A DNA stretch of 17,260 bases from Endotrypanum monterogeii. Lineage: Eukaryota > Euglenozoa > Kinetoplastea > Trypanosomatida > Trypanosomatidae. Positions 9,438-17,260 of this stretch are shown in pieces (the stretch's first letter is position 1; the number at the start of each line of letters is the position of its first letter). The notes under the pieces were generated by a model that was given only the letters and a program-made list of their open reading frames with translations, ran no database searches and was not told the DNA's origin. Where the stretch lies: contig CM007317.1 of assembly GCA_000333855.2 (NCBI GenBank), positions 559,616 through 576,875 of the forward strand, given 5' to 3'. The position numbers were made by a program, and so were the translations under genes.

Positions 9438-9475
9438 TATTTATTTATATAAATAAATATGTATATAAATATTTA
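9438..9475 (+). promoter_or_regulatory. 22-nt palindrome with AUUUA motifs
   Basis: Positions 9438-9459 are a perfect palindrome (TATTTATTTAT and its complement). AUUUA occurs at 9439 and 9443, and again at 9471. It is an AU-rich element candidate that could be hidden in a hairpin or intermolecular duplex. Confidence 0.4.
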
Positions 9476-10634
9476 CAGCAGCAAGTGTACTCACCCCTCC
9501 TCCCTTTTTTGCTTTCCCTATCTATCCTTGCTCACATACGTTGCGTCTTCTCTCGAGTTTGATTTCATCGATTTCTTTTTTTTTTTTTTTGGCGTCGACA
9601 GTCGCCGCTCTCTCCCTTCCGTCGCCACACGAAGAAAAGAAAAAAAGGGGGTGAGCGGAAAGGTTACCTTGAGTGCGAGGGAGCAAACGTCAGGCCCGGC
9701 AGAAAAAGGAAAACAGGTGTGCCCATGCCCGTGTGACTACGTGTCTTTTTTTTATTATTTCTAGTGTTTTTTTTTCTGAATTTCGTTTCTGCACGTGTGT
9801 GTGTATGTGTGTGTGCGTTGCCTGGGGTGTTCTTCAAATCCATCGTGTGTTATTGCTCCTTTTCTCTCATCACGGTTCTGTACCTATATTGCCCCATATC
9901 CACCCCCTCCCCGGACCCCACATGCGTATCTACTGCCCCCCCCCCCTCTGGGCATCCATCTGAACACAGCGCTCACTTCTCGCCATTGCCACTGGAAGGG
10001 TAGGCGTCCTTGTCTCGTCACCCTTGGCACGCACTCAACGTAAACCCATCGCACACACTCGCGCTTGGCCTTCGTCTTCCACCCCCGCCCCGTTTCTGTC
10101 CCAACGTCCCCTCCCCCCCTCTCGAATCACGGCCCATCGTTCCCACCGCACAGCTGCTCAGAGGAAGTATATGCCTGCTGTGAACCGTAAATACTATTGT
10201 GGATGCAAAGGTAAAGTCAGTGGGTGACTTGAAAATAAAATGGACGCCCAGTAGAGAAATGCTTTTTTTTTGGGGGGAGGGGGTGCATCTGCCACCCACT
10301 GTTGTCACTATGAGTGCTTTGAGGCACACATGTACCTTCAAACATGCAACAACAAGCAAAAAAAAGGGCGTAGTCAAATAAGAGGAGGAGGAGAGAGATG
10401 GTGAGGAACAAGATGACGAAAGAAGGGAATGTTATTTCAGACTGTGTAATCATCTTTTCTTCTTCTCAGTTCGTGTTTAGCTGGACGCATTGACGCCGTG
10501 GCAGCTCATGTGTGCAGGCTCCATCTTTTGTTCCAGTAAGCTAAAGTACATAAAATTTATACTATTGTCTGGCGCCCTTTTCTTGTCGATCTCTTGTCTT
10601 CTATCAGCGCAATCTCGATGAACTGATGTGCCCA

Positions 10635-10660
10635 ACACACACACACACACACACACACAC
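10635..10660. repeat. (AC)13 microsatellite
   Basis: Uninterrupted AC units on the + strand, opposite in orientation to most of the GT tracts in the window. Confidence 0.9.
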
Positions 10661-12547
10661 CTGAGGTGAATGGGGTGTTTTTTTTTCTATGTCCCACTTT
10701 CTTTTCTCGAATCAGCGAACTCTCCAGCCATGCACAGGATCATATTATCGGTGGCAACGAGCGAAGGTTACCTCAAGAATTTCCCGCTCGCTGTGCCCCA
10801 TCTTGCGCGTCTTTATTTTTTTTCCTTTCGTTTCTTTTCTCCTGTACCGTCCCTCCGTCACGGATTCCCTTTCTCATTTTTCTACTGCTTTACTGCCAAC
10901 CACCCTACCGCTCTCATCTTTCTTGCTGCATTTGTTGCAATTTTTTTTTTGTTTCTCCCCCTTTGAATGGGGTGGTGGTGGGAAGGAGAAATCGGCCCCC
11001 CTTCCCCGATCACAACTACCCTTTCTTCGAAGACGTGAAAAAAAGATTTAAAAATTCCGCGCACGTGAACAAACAAATAGACATGAGGAGAGTCGCTTCT
11101 CCTTTTGTACTTGTTGATGCCGATGCTGTCGTTGCGCTGGTGAGTCGACGGATTTCTCCGAGGCTTTTTTTTTTTCCTCTGATGTATCGGATGCGAAAGA
11201 AACGCGTACTTTTTGTTTGTTGAACCGTTTGTAACAATTTTTTTTTTCGTTTCATATTTTTCTTTTCGCGTCCCTTCTCCTCCTCCTCCTCCTTTCGTTG
11301 CCTCTGGTGATCTTTTTTTTTTGTGTGTGTGTGTGTTTTTTGTTTGTTGGGCTCTCTCTGCACGACATTTCCGGTGACGTGTATGTCACTTGGTGCAAGA
11401 GATTCTTCGTTTATTTTTTTTTTTTTCTAGAGACTCATCTCATTTGTTTCCTTCTCGTTTGATGCATTTGAAAAAAAAAAAAAGAGGGAGGTGAGATGGG
11501 AACACGGGTAGTGTGTGAAGAGGGCATTCTTTTTGGATCACATACATACCGTAACATTTCTTTTTTTGATATATTTCGATTTCTCATTTACCTCCCCCCC
11601 TCCACACACGCACATGTATATGTATATGAACATGCGCACTGGATAAAATTCTTTCTCGAGGGTATCCTCCACACCCTTTGTTGTTTCTTTTGGGTTTTAT
11701 GCATCTTGGGACTCTTCATCTTGCCCGTTCATCTTTTCTTCCTCTCCTGTTCTTCTTTTTTTTTTCCCCTCTGGCACTCGCGAGGCTACGCAGACGTGCC
11801 CTACACAACGAGGAGCATGTCCAGACGACAAAAAGGATGGCAAGGAGGAAGGGGACAGAGACATACAGATAGGAACAAGCGAATGTATCCTGTTTTCATT
11901 TCTTTTATTTTGCGTGTTTTCTATTAAAAAAAAAAACTGGCTTGTGTTTATCTTTGTTCTCTCTCTCTCTCTCCAGTGAGAAGAGGGAATGGAGGGCTCC
12001 CTCTCTTTTTTTTTTAGGATTCGACTTTCGCTTCTCGCTTATGCGAGATGTTAAACATTTCATCGAGGGTCGTCGCCACTCGCGACACCCACCACCACCA
12101 CCACCACCACCCCCTCTTCTCTTTCCTCCTCCAGATTCTCATTTCGCCTTTTGTTTTTCTTGCTTATTTTTAATGCACAGGAAGAGGTTTTCTCAGACAT
12201 GGGTAACGTTCTGTCTTTTTTTTTTTGAATCATGCCGGTGTGTGTGTGTGTGTGTCATCACCGTTTTCTTCCCTTACCATCATGTTCTCTTCGCCCCTGT
12301 CGCTTTGTTTTTTTTTTTTAGCACTGATCCATATGACAAGCATCTCAGACATCAAGAGAGACATCTGCACTACTTCTCTTTTCGACCTGGAAGCATCTTG
12401 AGGCTTTCATTCTCCCTCAGATTGGTGCATCAGGCGAGTGGTAAGAGACGTCCTCGCCCGAACTGTTTCTGTTTCCTTTTTTTTTGTCGGCGTTGGTGTC
12501 AAGCCCCATGTGAACGTGCAGAGGTGCGCGTATATACATATAAATAA

Positions 12548-12569
12548 ATATATATATATATATATATAT
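12548..12569. repeat. (AT)11 microsatellite
   Basis: AT tract preceded by taaataaa and followed by gtgtgtatatgtg; first member of the 12.5-13.5 kb cluster. Confidence 0.9.
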
Positions 12570-12941
12570 GTGTGTATATGTGATTTGACAGTCCCCTATA
12601 CTCCGTTCGCTGCCCCTCACTTGTCACATACCGCTGATGCAACCACTAAAGCTTGCAGGCACACAGAAGGAAGAAATCCAGAGATTGAAAGCATTGCGCT
12701 TCAATTTGAACGTATCTCTCTGTGTCTGTGTTTGTGTTCTCAGAACCCACAAATCGAAGTAGTTCTACCCAAGCACACGAAGCTTCCCTACTCAGCTCGT
12801 TTCCTGCTTTTTTTTTGGAGGCGGCGAGGCGGGGGACGTCTCTAGAACACCTATTGAATCTACACACGCGCATACACGTCCACCCTCCCTTTTGGTATTT
12901 CGATGACTTTGCTCCTTCTATGTCGCCCGTCTTGCAATAAT

Positions 12942-12945
12942 CAAT

Positions 12946-12983
<38 letters not shown>

Positions 12984-12987
12984 ATTG
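12942..12987. repeat. (TA)n tract flanked by complementary arms
   Basis: A long TA run bounded by caattat on the left and ataattg on the right, which are reverse complements. The whole of about 46 bp is an almost perfect palindrome with one small offset. Confidence 0.85.
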
Positions 12988-13297
12988 TGTTGGCCGCCGA
13001 TGTATTTCGTTGAGTGTATCGTCTGCGTGGGGTGGAAAAAAAAAGGGACAATGTCATTCGGGAGTCGAAATCCGCCTCGGATGTTTCCTTCTTTTCTTCC
13101 CCTGTGTGTGTGTGTATGTGTGTATATATATCTATTGATTCCGTTTTATTAATTACCCCTCGATACACTATGTTGAGTTTTTGTTTCTGGGCGACATCCA
13201 GATGAATTACCGCGTCTGTCACAGCAGAAAACTTGAAGACGAGAGGTGAAAAGAAAAAGAGAGTGCGAAACAAAACACACACATACACAGATATATG

Positions 13298-13298
<1 letters not shown>

Positions 13299-13325
<27 letters not shown>
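13299..13325. repeat. (AT)13 microsatellite
   Basis: AT tract followed by aatattagg and a second short TA-GT compound repeat (about 13,334-13,357). Confidence 0.9.
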
Positions 13326-13331
<6 letters not shown>

Positions 13332-13464
13332 GGTATATATATATGTGTGTGTGTGTGGTATTTTTAACCTTTTTTATATATACTGTGTTGAGTGATGTTG
13401 CCTCCCTGCCCCACCCTACCACTCCCCAGAGGGGAAGTGTGGAAACAGTATATTCCGTCTGTCT

Positions 13465-13465
<1 letters not shown>

Positions 13466-13499
<34 letters not shown>
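13466..13499. repeat. Composite (AT)n-(GA)n microsatellite
   Basis: AT at 13466-13483 runs into GA units to 13499, then degenerate gcgagagcgagaag. Confidence 0.9.
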
Positions 13500-13689
13500 C
13501 GAGAGCGAGAAGATGCGGTGTATGTTTATACGTGACCACCGAAAGATACAGCGACATCAATAATAAAAAAATGTCAATGGCATCCGTATACGAAGGACTC
13601 AAAAGTGGTTGGTTTGTGTTTCCTTTTTTCTTTCAGCCGCATTGCCTCGGTGACAGGCAGAGAAAGTCGTCAACGCAAGCACATGCAAA

Positions 13690-14365
13690 CTGAAACAGGA
13701 ACGGGAACAAAATAATGGGCATGCCATCCCCCTCCCTAGCAACCGGTGCTGAGGTACGCGGAGGGAAAGGACAAAGTGATTGGATGCGTGTATGTTCGAA
13801 ATCCTCTCCATTGTCCTGCTCTCTCGATAGCGATATTGCTCTAGTAATGTCCCTTCCAGTAAGGGGGGGGTCATCGACGGGCAATCCCCTGTAGAACTCC
13901 AACGGGGCTTTCTTCGAATTCTCTACCAAGTCATAAAATGCCACCTTGATGTTATGTTGGGAAACGCTTCTTTTTTTTTTTTGTTGTGTGTGTATGTAAC
14001 CGCGCGTGACACAGACACCCTTCTCAACCTTCCTCTCTCTACACACCCCCTCTTTCCTTCCTCGAATGACACGTGAACATCTTCGCTCTCTCCCTAATGT
14101 TTACCCTGTATCACAGCTACTTCATCTCGCTTCATGATGCCGTCACGCCACTGAAAGATGCACCCTCATCCTCTCGTCAAAGATCTTCTCAAATAGGTAC
14201 TGGGTGGATGTCGCCCTCCTCCCTCCCATTAAAAGGGAAAAAAAAAATGTTCACTTCCGCATCAGACGATGCCAATTGCGCAGATGCCTCTTCCGCAATC
14301 GCATGGTAGCGCACAGAGCTTTCTTCTGCACACAATCCATCACCCTTCTATGGAACGCCTACGCC

Positions 14366-14403
<38 letters not shown>

Positions 14404-14929
14404 TATTTGTTCATCAATAGCACCGGCAAGGCCAGTGGCCATTGAAACAATTTTAAAGGGCCAAACTCTTTAAATTTGGGTACTGGCAGTAACGCTACGG
14501 TATACACCAGTCACACCAACTGCACCGAAGGGAGAGGGTGGAAGAGGGCCCTTTCTGGCTGTAAGCTGCATAACAGTCATGTCAGGGACACACGTCGGTG
14601 GCAAGGGGCTCCATCGAAGTGTGCTCCTAGGTGCTTGTCGCAATGAAAAAAAAAAAAGGATGAAACAAAATCACAATCTTTGAGCACTGCACACGTCGGG
14701 TCCCAAAGTAGTGAGGGAAATGCATCTCTTGGGGAGAGGAAAGGCCATCAAATCTAGTACAGATAGGGTGAGATAACCCGTCTTCGGTGCTACACTAAAG
14801 TCTGTGTACAGGGTAGCGATTAATCAGTTGAAATTTCTCAACCGTACGCTATAGGACTGGAGAAACAAAGCCGGTTGCGGTGCAATTTTTGTTTCCACTT
14901 TAGATACTTCTTAATCATTACATCTATAT
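13690..14929. other. Compositionally distinct gene-free island
   Basis: The pyrimidine excess of the + strand weakens or reverses here: most of the sequence is mixed, with A runs (14230-14239, 14646-14657) next to one T run (about 13,970-13,981) and a (TA)n tract at 14369-14399. The minus strand has a protein-like open stretch of roughly 90 codons (about 13,715-13,980) and several shorter ones, but they are in different frames and broken by stops, and I recognise none of them. It may be decayed coding sequence, part of a degenerate retroposon, or simply ordinary spacer. Confidence 0.4.
14369..14399. repeat. (AT)15 microsatellite
   Basis: The rightmost AT tract, inside the compositionally distinct island. 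To its right no further (TA)n tract of this length occurs. Confidence 0.9.
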
Positions 14930-15430
14930 AGATGCATGCTGGCGTCGTCAAGCGATGTGCGCGCCTTAGGCAGCGACAAGGGAGATGAACATACCTCCAG
15001 CCGAGTATTCCCATACATTTCTGTCTTTGGCGACCCCGACTCGGTTGGTGTTGGGTCGACAAGCTCATCGGATAACCGCCCATCACTTCAGGTTCTGGGC
15101 ACCGTGGTTTGTGAGGGATCCCCTGCATATTTGTATGCGTAAATATATAGATCACATTCCTGAGGAACATGACGACGGCAGCCGGACTCGCGCCACGGAG
15201 TCCTGCAGGCTCCGATGCGCTACGTTCCCGCACAGCGGTATGGTGTGCAGCGGCCGGCTGCGGCTCGGGGGGGGCTCACACGGCATACGGGCAGGATGCG
15301 GGGGAGGGGTGGGGGGAGGCTTGACAAGGCCCCGGCCTGGGGCTCGCGGGCCTCTCTGACACCGAGTGCGCCAGAACAATTAAGCACTGGATGCGCTGTA
15401 GGTGACGTGCTTCCTGTCTGCGTTCAAACC
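14930..15430 (+). mobile_element. Possible SIDER-like degenerate retroposon
   Basis: This stretch of about 0.5 kb differs sharply from the spacer around it. It is GC-rich, and its second half (15,240-15,360) is G-rich on the + strand, with runs such as gggggaggggtggggggagg. It has no microsatellites and contains nested inverted repeats (15184-15214). SIDERs are short extinct non-LTR retroposons of Leishmania, about 0.5 kb long, mostly found in 3' UTRs, where some members promote mRNA turnover. Size, location between tandem genes and composition fit, and the general look recalls SIDER2 copies, but I could not align it to a consensus. No target-site duplication or clear A-rich tail was found, so the ends are approximate. 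Confidence 0.4.
15184..15214 (+). repeat. Nested inverted repeats in the SIDER-like segment
   Basis: GGACTC (15184-15189) pairs with GAGTCC (15198-15203). Alternatively CGGAG (15196-15200) pairs with CTCCG (15210-15214) around a CCTGCAGG palindrome. The two folds exclude each other. This supports a structured RNA but does not prove it. Confidence 0.5.
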
Positions 15431-16600
15431 TTTACGTAGTCTTCCGTTGTATTCAAATGCTTTGGTTAGTTGCTGCTCATTGTTTTCCTTGTCCAGGGTG
15501 TACAGGGGAGTCACTGCTCCTCTGTGTGTTCGTGGTGTATACACTCGCTAGCTAACTTCCTTGCTCCTCGTCTATGCAGCCCCGTGGGCTTTACCCTAAT
15601 CACAAACGACATTGTCTGTATTTATTCAGCCCATGATGTCCCACGATAATAATGAAAAACTGTATTTCGATTTATTCTTCAGCCCTTGCATACATCAGCG
15701 CACACACTCAGCGCGAGGTTCAATGCAGCTACTCTAGCTGTTTCCAGCTGCCGTCTGCGGTTCGCGCTATCCATGATATCACCCTTCACCACTCGCACAT
15801 CCTCGAGCGGCTCAACAACTATCACCACTTCTCCTCGTAGCCTTGTCTAGCTTACTCGTTGCAGTTGATACAGACTAAAAATCCGCAATCCTGCCCGTCT
15901 TTAGACTCTCGCTTTCCATCGCGCTATCGGTGTCTCTGCGTAGCGCTCATAGCTACTTCAGCACCTCGCCCACACCCTGCGATATCCAAAACCTTCCCGT
16001 TATTCTTTCCATCTCTGGAACACACGTCACTCTTGATCCTCGTAAATCCCACTGTGACCACCTTTGGGCTTTCCTGGCACGTTGTTTTTTTTCCCCGCTA
16101 TCACTCGTCGTCATCGCGAGAAATCTCCGTCTCTTCACGCAATAGCGCCACGCCATCGCGCGCGCCCTCCCCCTCCTCTCGGCCTCCAAAACGGAAGGCA
16201 TGAACCAAATACGGAACCGCGAGAGAGAGGAACCGAGAGACGCCCGTAGGCACCAGCGATGGAGGGGAGGCCTCTCTGCCCCTCTCGCTGCTGTGCCGCA
16301 GCCGAGCGCTGTGTGCGCAGCGTCCTCCTCCAGTAGGCGGAAACGCACCGCGTACCGTGTGATGGGTCTTCGAGGAGCACCCCCTCCTGTCCCCAACATC
16401 CCCGCAACCCCACCACCTGTCCCGCCTCCACTCCTCTCCCTACCGCTCTCTGTCTGAACACCCTCACCCCTCCACACACACACACACACACACATTCACC
16501 CACATCGGCGCACCAACGGATGCGCTGAATTCCACACTCGCGCGGCACCTGCACATCCACAGTGACACACACTCCCGCCCAACCGTCCGCCCCCGTCTGC
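15431..16600 (+). other. Gene-free spacer upstream of the lipase gene
   Basis: The sequence returns to a C/T-rich + strand. The longest frames are a 180-codon frame on the minus strand (15953-16495) and a 114-codon frame on the + strand (15859-16203). The first is Arg/Gly-rich shadow of polypyrimidine DNA. The second has no ATG start. Neither is supported. A (CA)n tract lies at about 16,473-16,492. Trypanosomatid polyadenylation usually falls a few hundred bases upstream of the next splice acceptor, so the 3' end of the preceding mRNA probably lies in this interval; no consensus signal exists to place it. Confidence 0.5.
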
Positions 16601-16645
16601 CTCCTCTCATACCGGACCCCCTTTGTCTGCCGCCCTTCGCATCAG
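16601..16645 (+). promoter_or_regulatory. Predicted trans-splice acceptor for the lipase gene
   Basis: A C/T-rich stretch (about 16,585-16,640, interrupted by a short purine patch near 16,610-16,616) ends at the AG of gcatcag (16644-16645). The implied 5' UTR of about 71 nt up to the ATG at 16717 contains no other ATG. Stronger pyrimidine tracts lie further up (16,380-16,450), but mRNAs spliced there would carry upstream ATGs, such as one near 16,519. That makes the proximal AG the better guess. Confidence 0.5.
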
Positions 16646-16716
16646 GCACCTGCCGCCACAGAGGGAACTACCGCCACCCCCGCTCCACCACCACCACCAC
16701 CAGTCCCGTCGTGGAG

Positions 16717-17260
16717 ATGAAGCGGCTTTTGATCGCCACCGCCGTGCTTGTGGCCACGCTGCTTGCCTCGCTCGCACAAGCAGAGAAGCAGGCGGCCCCG
16801 TATGTGTTCAAAGACGCCTACCGCAGTCAGAAATACGCCCGCGCGAGCTACTGCGATGTGACAGCGCTAATGAAATGGTCATGCGGGCCCGCCTGTGACG
16901 GCACTCCCGGCTTTCAACCAGATATCGCTTTTATCAACACAAGGCGTGATGTACACGGCTACGCGGGCGTGGACACCACCAATAAGCAAATTGTCGTCGC
17001 ATTCCGCGGAACAAATACCGTTGTGAATTGGATTTCCAATTTCAATTTTTTCCACAGCGCCTACACCACCGTTGCCAGCTGCGGAGATAAGTGCGACGTG
17101 CATAATGGCTTCTATTCCATGTATCTGTCCGTGAGGCCGCAGGTGAAGAAGGCGGTGTCCACGCTCCTAGCGCAGCACCCGGACTACGAGGTGCTGGTAA
17201 CCGGCCACTCGCTCGGTGGCGCTCTCGCTGTGCACGCCGCTGTCGACCTGCAGAATGAGC
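16717..17260 (+). CDS. Secreted class 3 lipase (5' part, cut by window end)
   Basis: An open frame of 181 codons from ATG to the right edge, with no stop. Residues 1-22 form a classical signal peptide: basic Lys2-Arg3, a hydrophobic core of about 16 residues and an AQA cleavage site before Glu23. The mature part matches alpha/beta-hydrolase lipases of class 3 (Rhizomucor-type triacylglycerol lipases). FRGT at 96-99 fits the oxyanion-hole strand, and the nucleophile elbow GHSLGG is at 163-168 with catalytic Ser165. The Asp and His of the triad lie downstream in this family, outside the window. Five cysteines (46, 56, 60, 122, 126), including CGPAC and CGDKC, suggest disulphides, as expected for an exported enzyme. 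The likely role is hydrolysis of acylglycerols after secretion or in the endosomal system; a secretory class 3 lipase (LdLip3) is known from Leishmania donovani. Codon use is GC-rich at third positions, unlike the flanking spacer. The start is chosen because it is the first ATG after the predicted splice site and gives a complete signal peptide. Confidence 0.95.
   Translation, partial: MKRLLIATAVLVATLLASLAQAEKQAAPYVFKDAYRSQKYARASYCDVTALMKWSCGPACDGTPGFQPDIAFINTRRDVHGYAGVDTTNKQIVVAFRGTNTVVNWISNFNFFHSAYTTVASCGDKCDVHNGFYSMYLSVRPQVKKAVSTLLAQHPDYEVLVTGHSLGGALAVHAAVDLQNE

Larger units (their letters stand above)
7447..13689 (+). other. Gene-free region, candidate long 3' UTR/intergenic DNA (part 2)
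   Basis: I see no convincing gene. Open frames of up to about 200 codons (for example 11942-12547 +, 8587-9123 +, 10666-11223 +) are dominated by Phe, Leu, Ser and Cys from T/C tracts and contain microsatellite translations. The + strand is strongly pyrimidine-rich, with T runs of 8-14. Many tract-plus-AG sites look like trans-splice acceptors (for example AG 8681-8682 and 13635-13636), but the first ATGs after those two open frames of only about 10 codons. A cluster of four (TA)n tracts lies between 12,548 and 13,484. Confidence 0.6.

Noticed and set aside
11220..11420. T runs as RNA polymerase III terminators
   Set aside because: T runs of this length occur throughout the spacer and serve as polypyrimidine tracts in trypanosomatids; no Pol III gene lies upstream.
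12087..12114. (CCA)n / His-Pro coding-like repeat, also seen near 16,683-16,701
   Set aside because: Simple trinucleotide slippage in spacer and 5' UTR; not inside a supported gene, and the units have no unique spacers, so not CRISPR.
11942..12547. 201-codon open frame on the + strand
   Set aside because: Composed of Phe/Leu/Ser/Pro and Cys-Val runs from T/C tracts, (CCA)n and (GT)n repeats; no motif, typical chance frame of pyrimidine-rich DNA.
13790..13805. gttcgaaatcc, resembling a tRNA T-loop
   Set aside because: No T-stem pairing, acceptor stem or A/B box partner around it on either strand.
13000..15500. Possible strand-switch (transcription start or divergence) region
   Set aside because: The recognised genes on both sides lie on the + strand and no minus-strand gene can be supported, so a skew change alone is not enough.
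15859..16203. 114-codon + strand frame before the lipase
   Set aside because: It opens at TTG with no ATG nearby, is Ser/Pro-rich, and belongs to the spacer of the lipase gene.
15953..16495. 180-codon open frame on the minus strand
   Set aside because: Its start reads through a (CA)n tract (Met-Cys-Val alternation), and the rest is Gly/Arg/Ala-rich from the complement of C/T-rich splice-region DNA. It overlaps the lipase upstream region and shows no domain.

Overview
The window looks like nuclear DNA of a trypanosomatid, most likely a Leishmania-type (Leishmaniinae) flagellate. It shows intronless genes on one strand, long polypyrimidine tracts ending in AG just upstream of the start codons (trans-splicing signals), very long T/C-rich intergenic DNA full of homopolymers and microsatellites, and two recognisable proteins of types known in these parasites. 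The species cannot be fixed from the sequence alone.

Layout, all on the + strand. Positions 1-1568 are pyrimidine-rich non-coding DNA, probably the 3' UTR/intergenic space of a gene to the left. A strong polypyrimidine tract and AG at 1568-1569 precede a complete gene (1672-2649) for a 325-residue single-RRM RNA-binding protein with a low-complexity, Gln/Pro/Ala-rich tail. About 14 kb (2650-16716) follow without any protein gene I can defend. This stretch holds at least eleven (TA)n tracts, (GT)n, (TTG)n, (GTTT)n and (CA)n repeats, AUUUA-type AU-rich elements, a perfect 23-bp inverted repeat (7397-7446), and a compositionally different island (about 13,690-15,430). The GC-rich end of that island resembles a degenerate SIDER-type retroposon. 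A second splice-acceptor signal (AG 16644-16645) leads into the 5' part of a secreted class 3 lipase gene (16717 to the right edge, cut off by the window).

How it may work. Both genes point the same way and would be copied as part of one polycistronic unit, then cut into single mRNAs by coupled trans-splicing and polyadenylation. Such genes have no individual promoters, so control sits mainly in UTRs. RNA-binding-protein mRNAs of trypanosomatids are known for long regulatory 3' UTRs, so much of the 14 kb may be 3' UTR of the RRM gene. The hairpin, AU-rich elements and SIDER-like segment would then be candidate mRNA-stability or translation elements. This is inference; RNA mapping would settle it. 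No tRNA, rRNA, CRISPR array or convincing snoRNA was seen.
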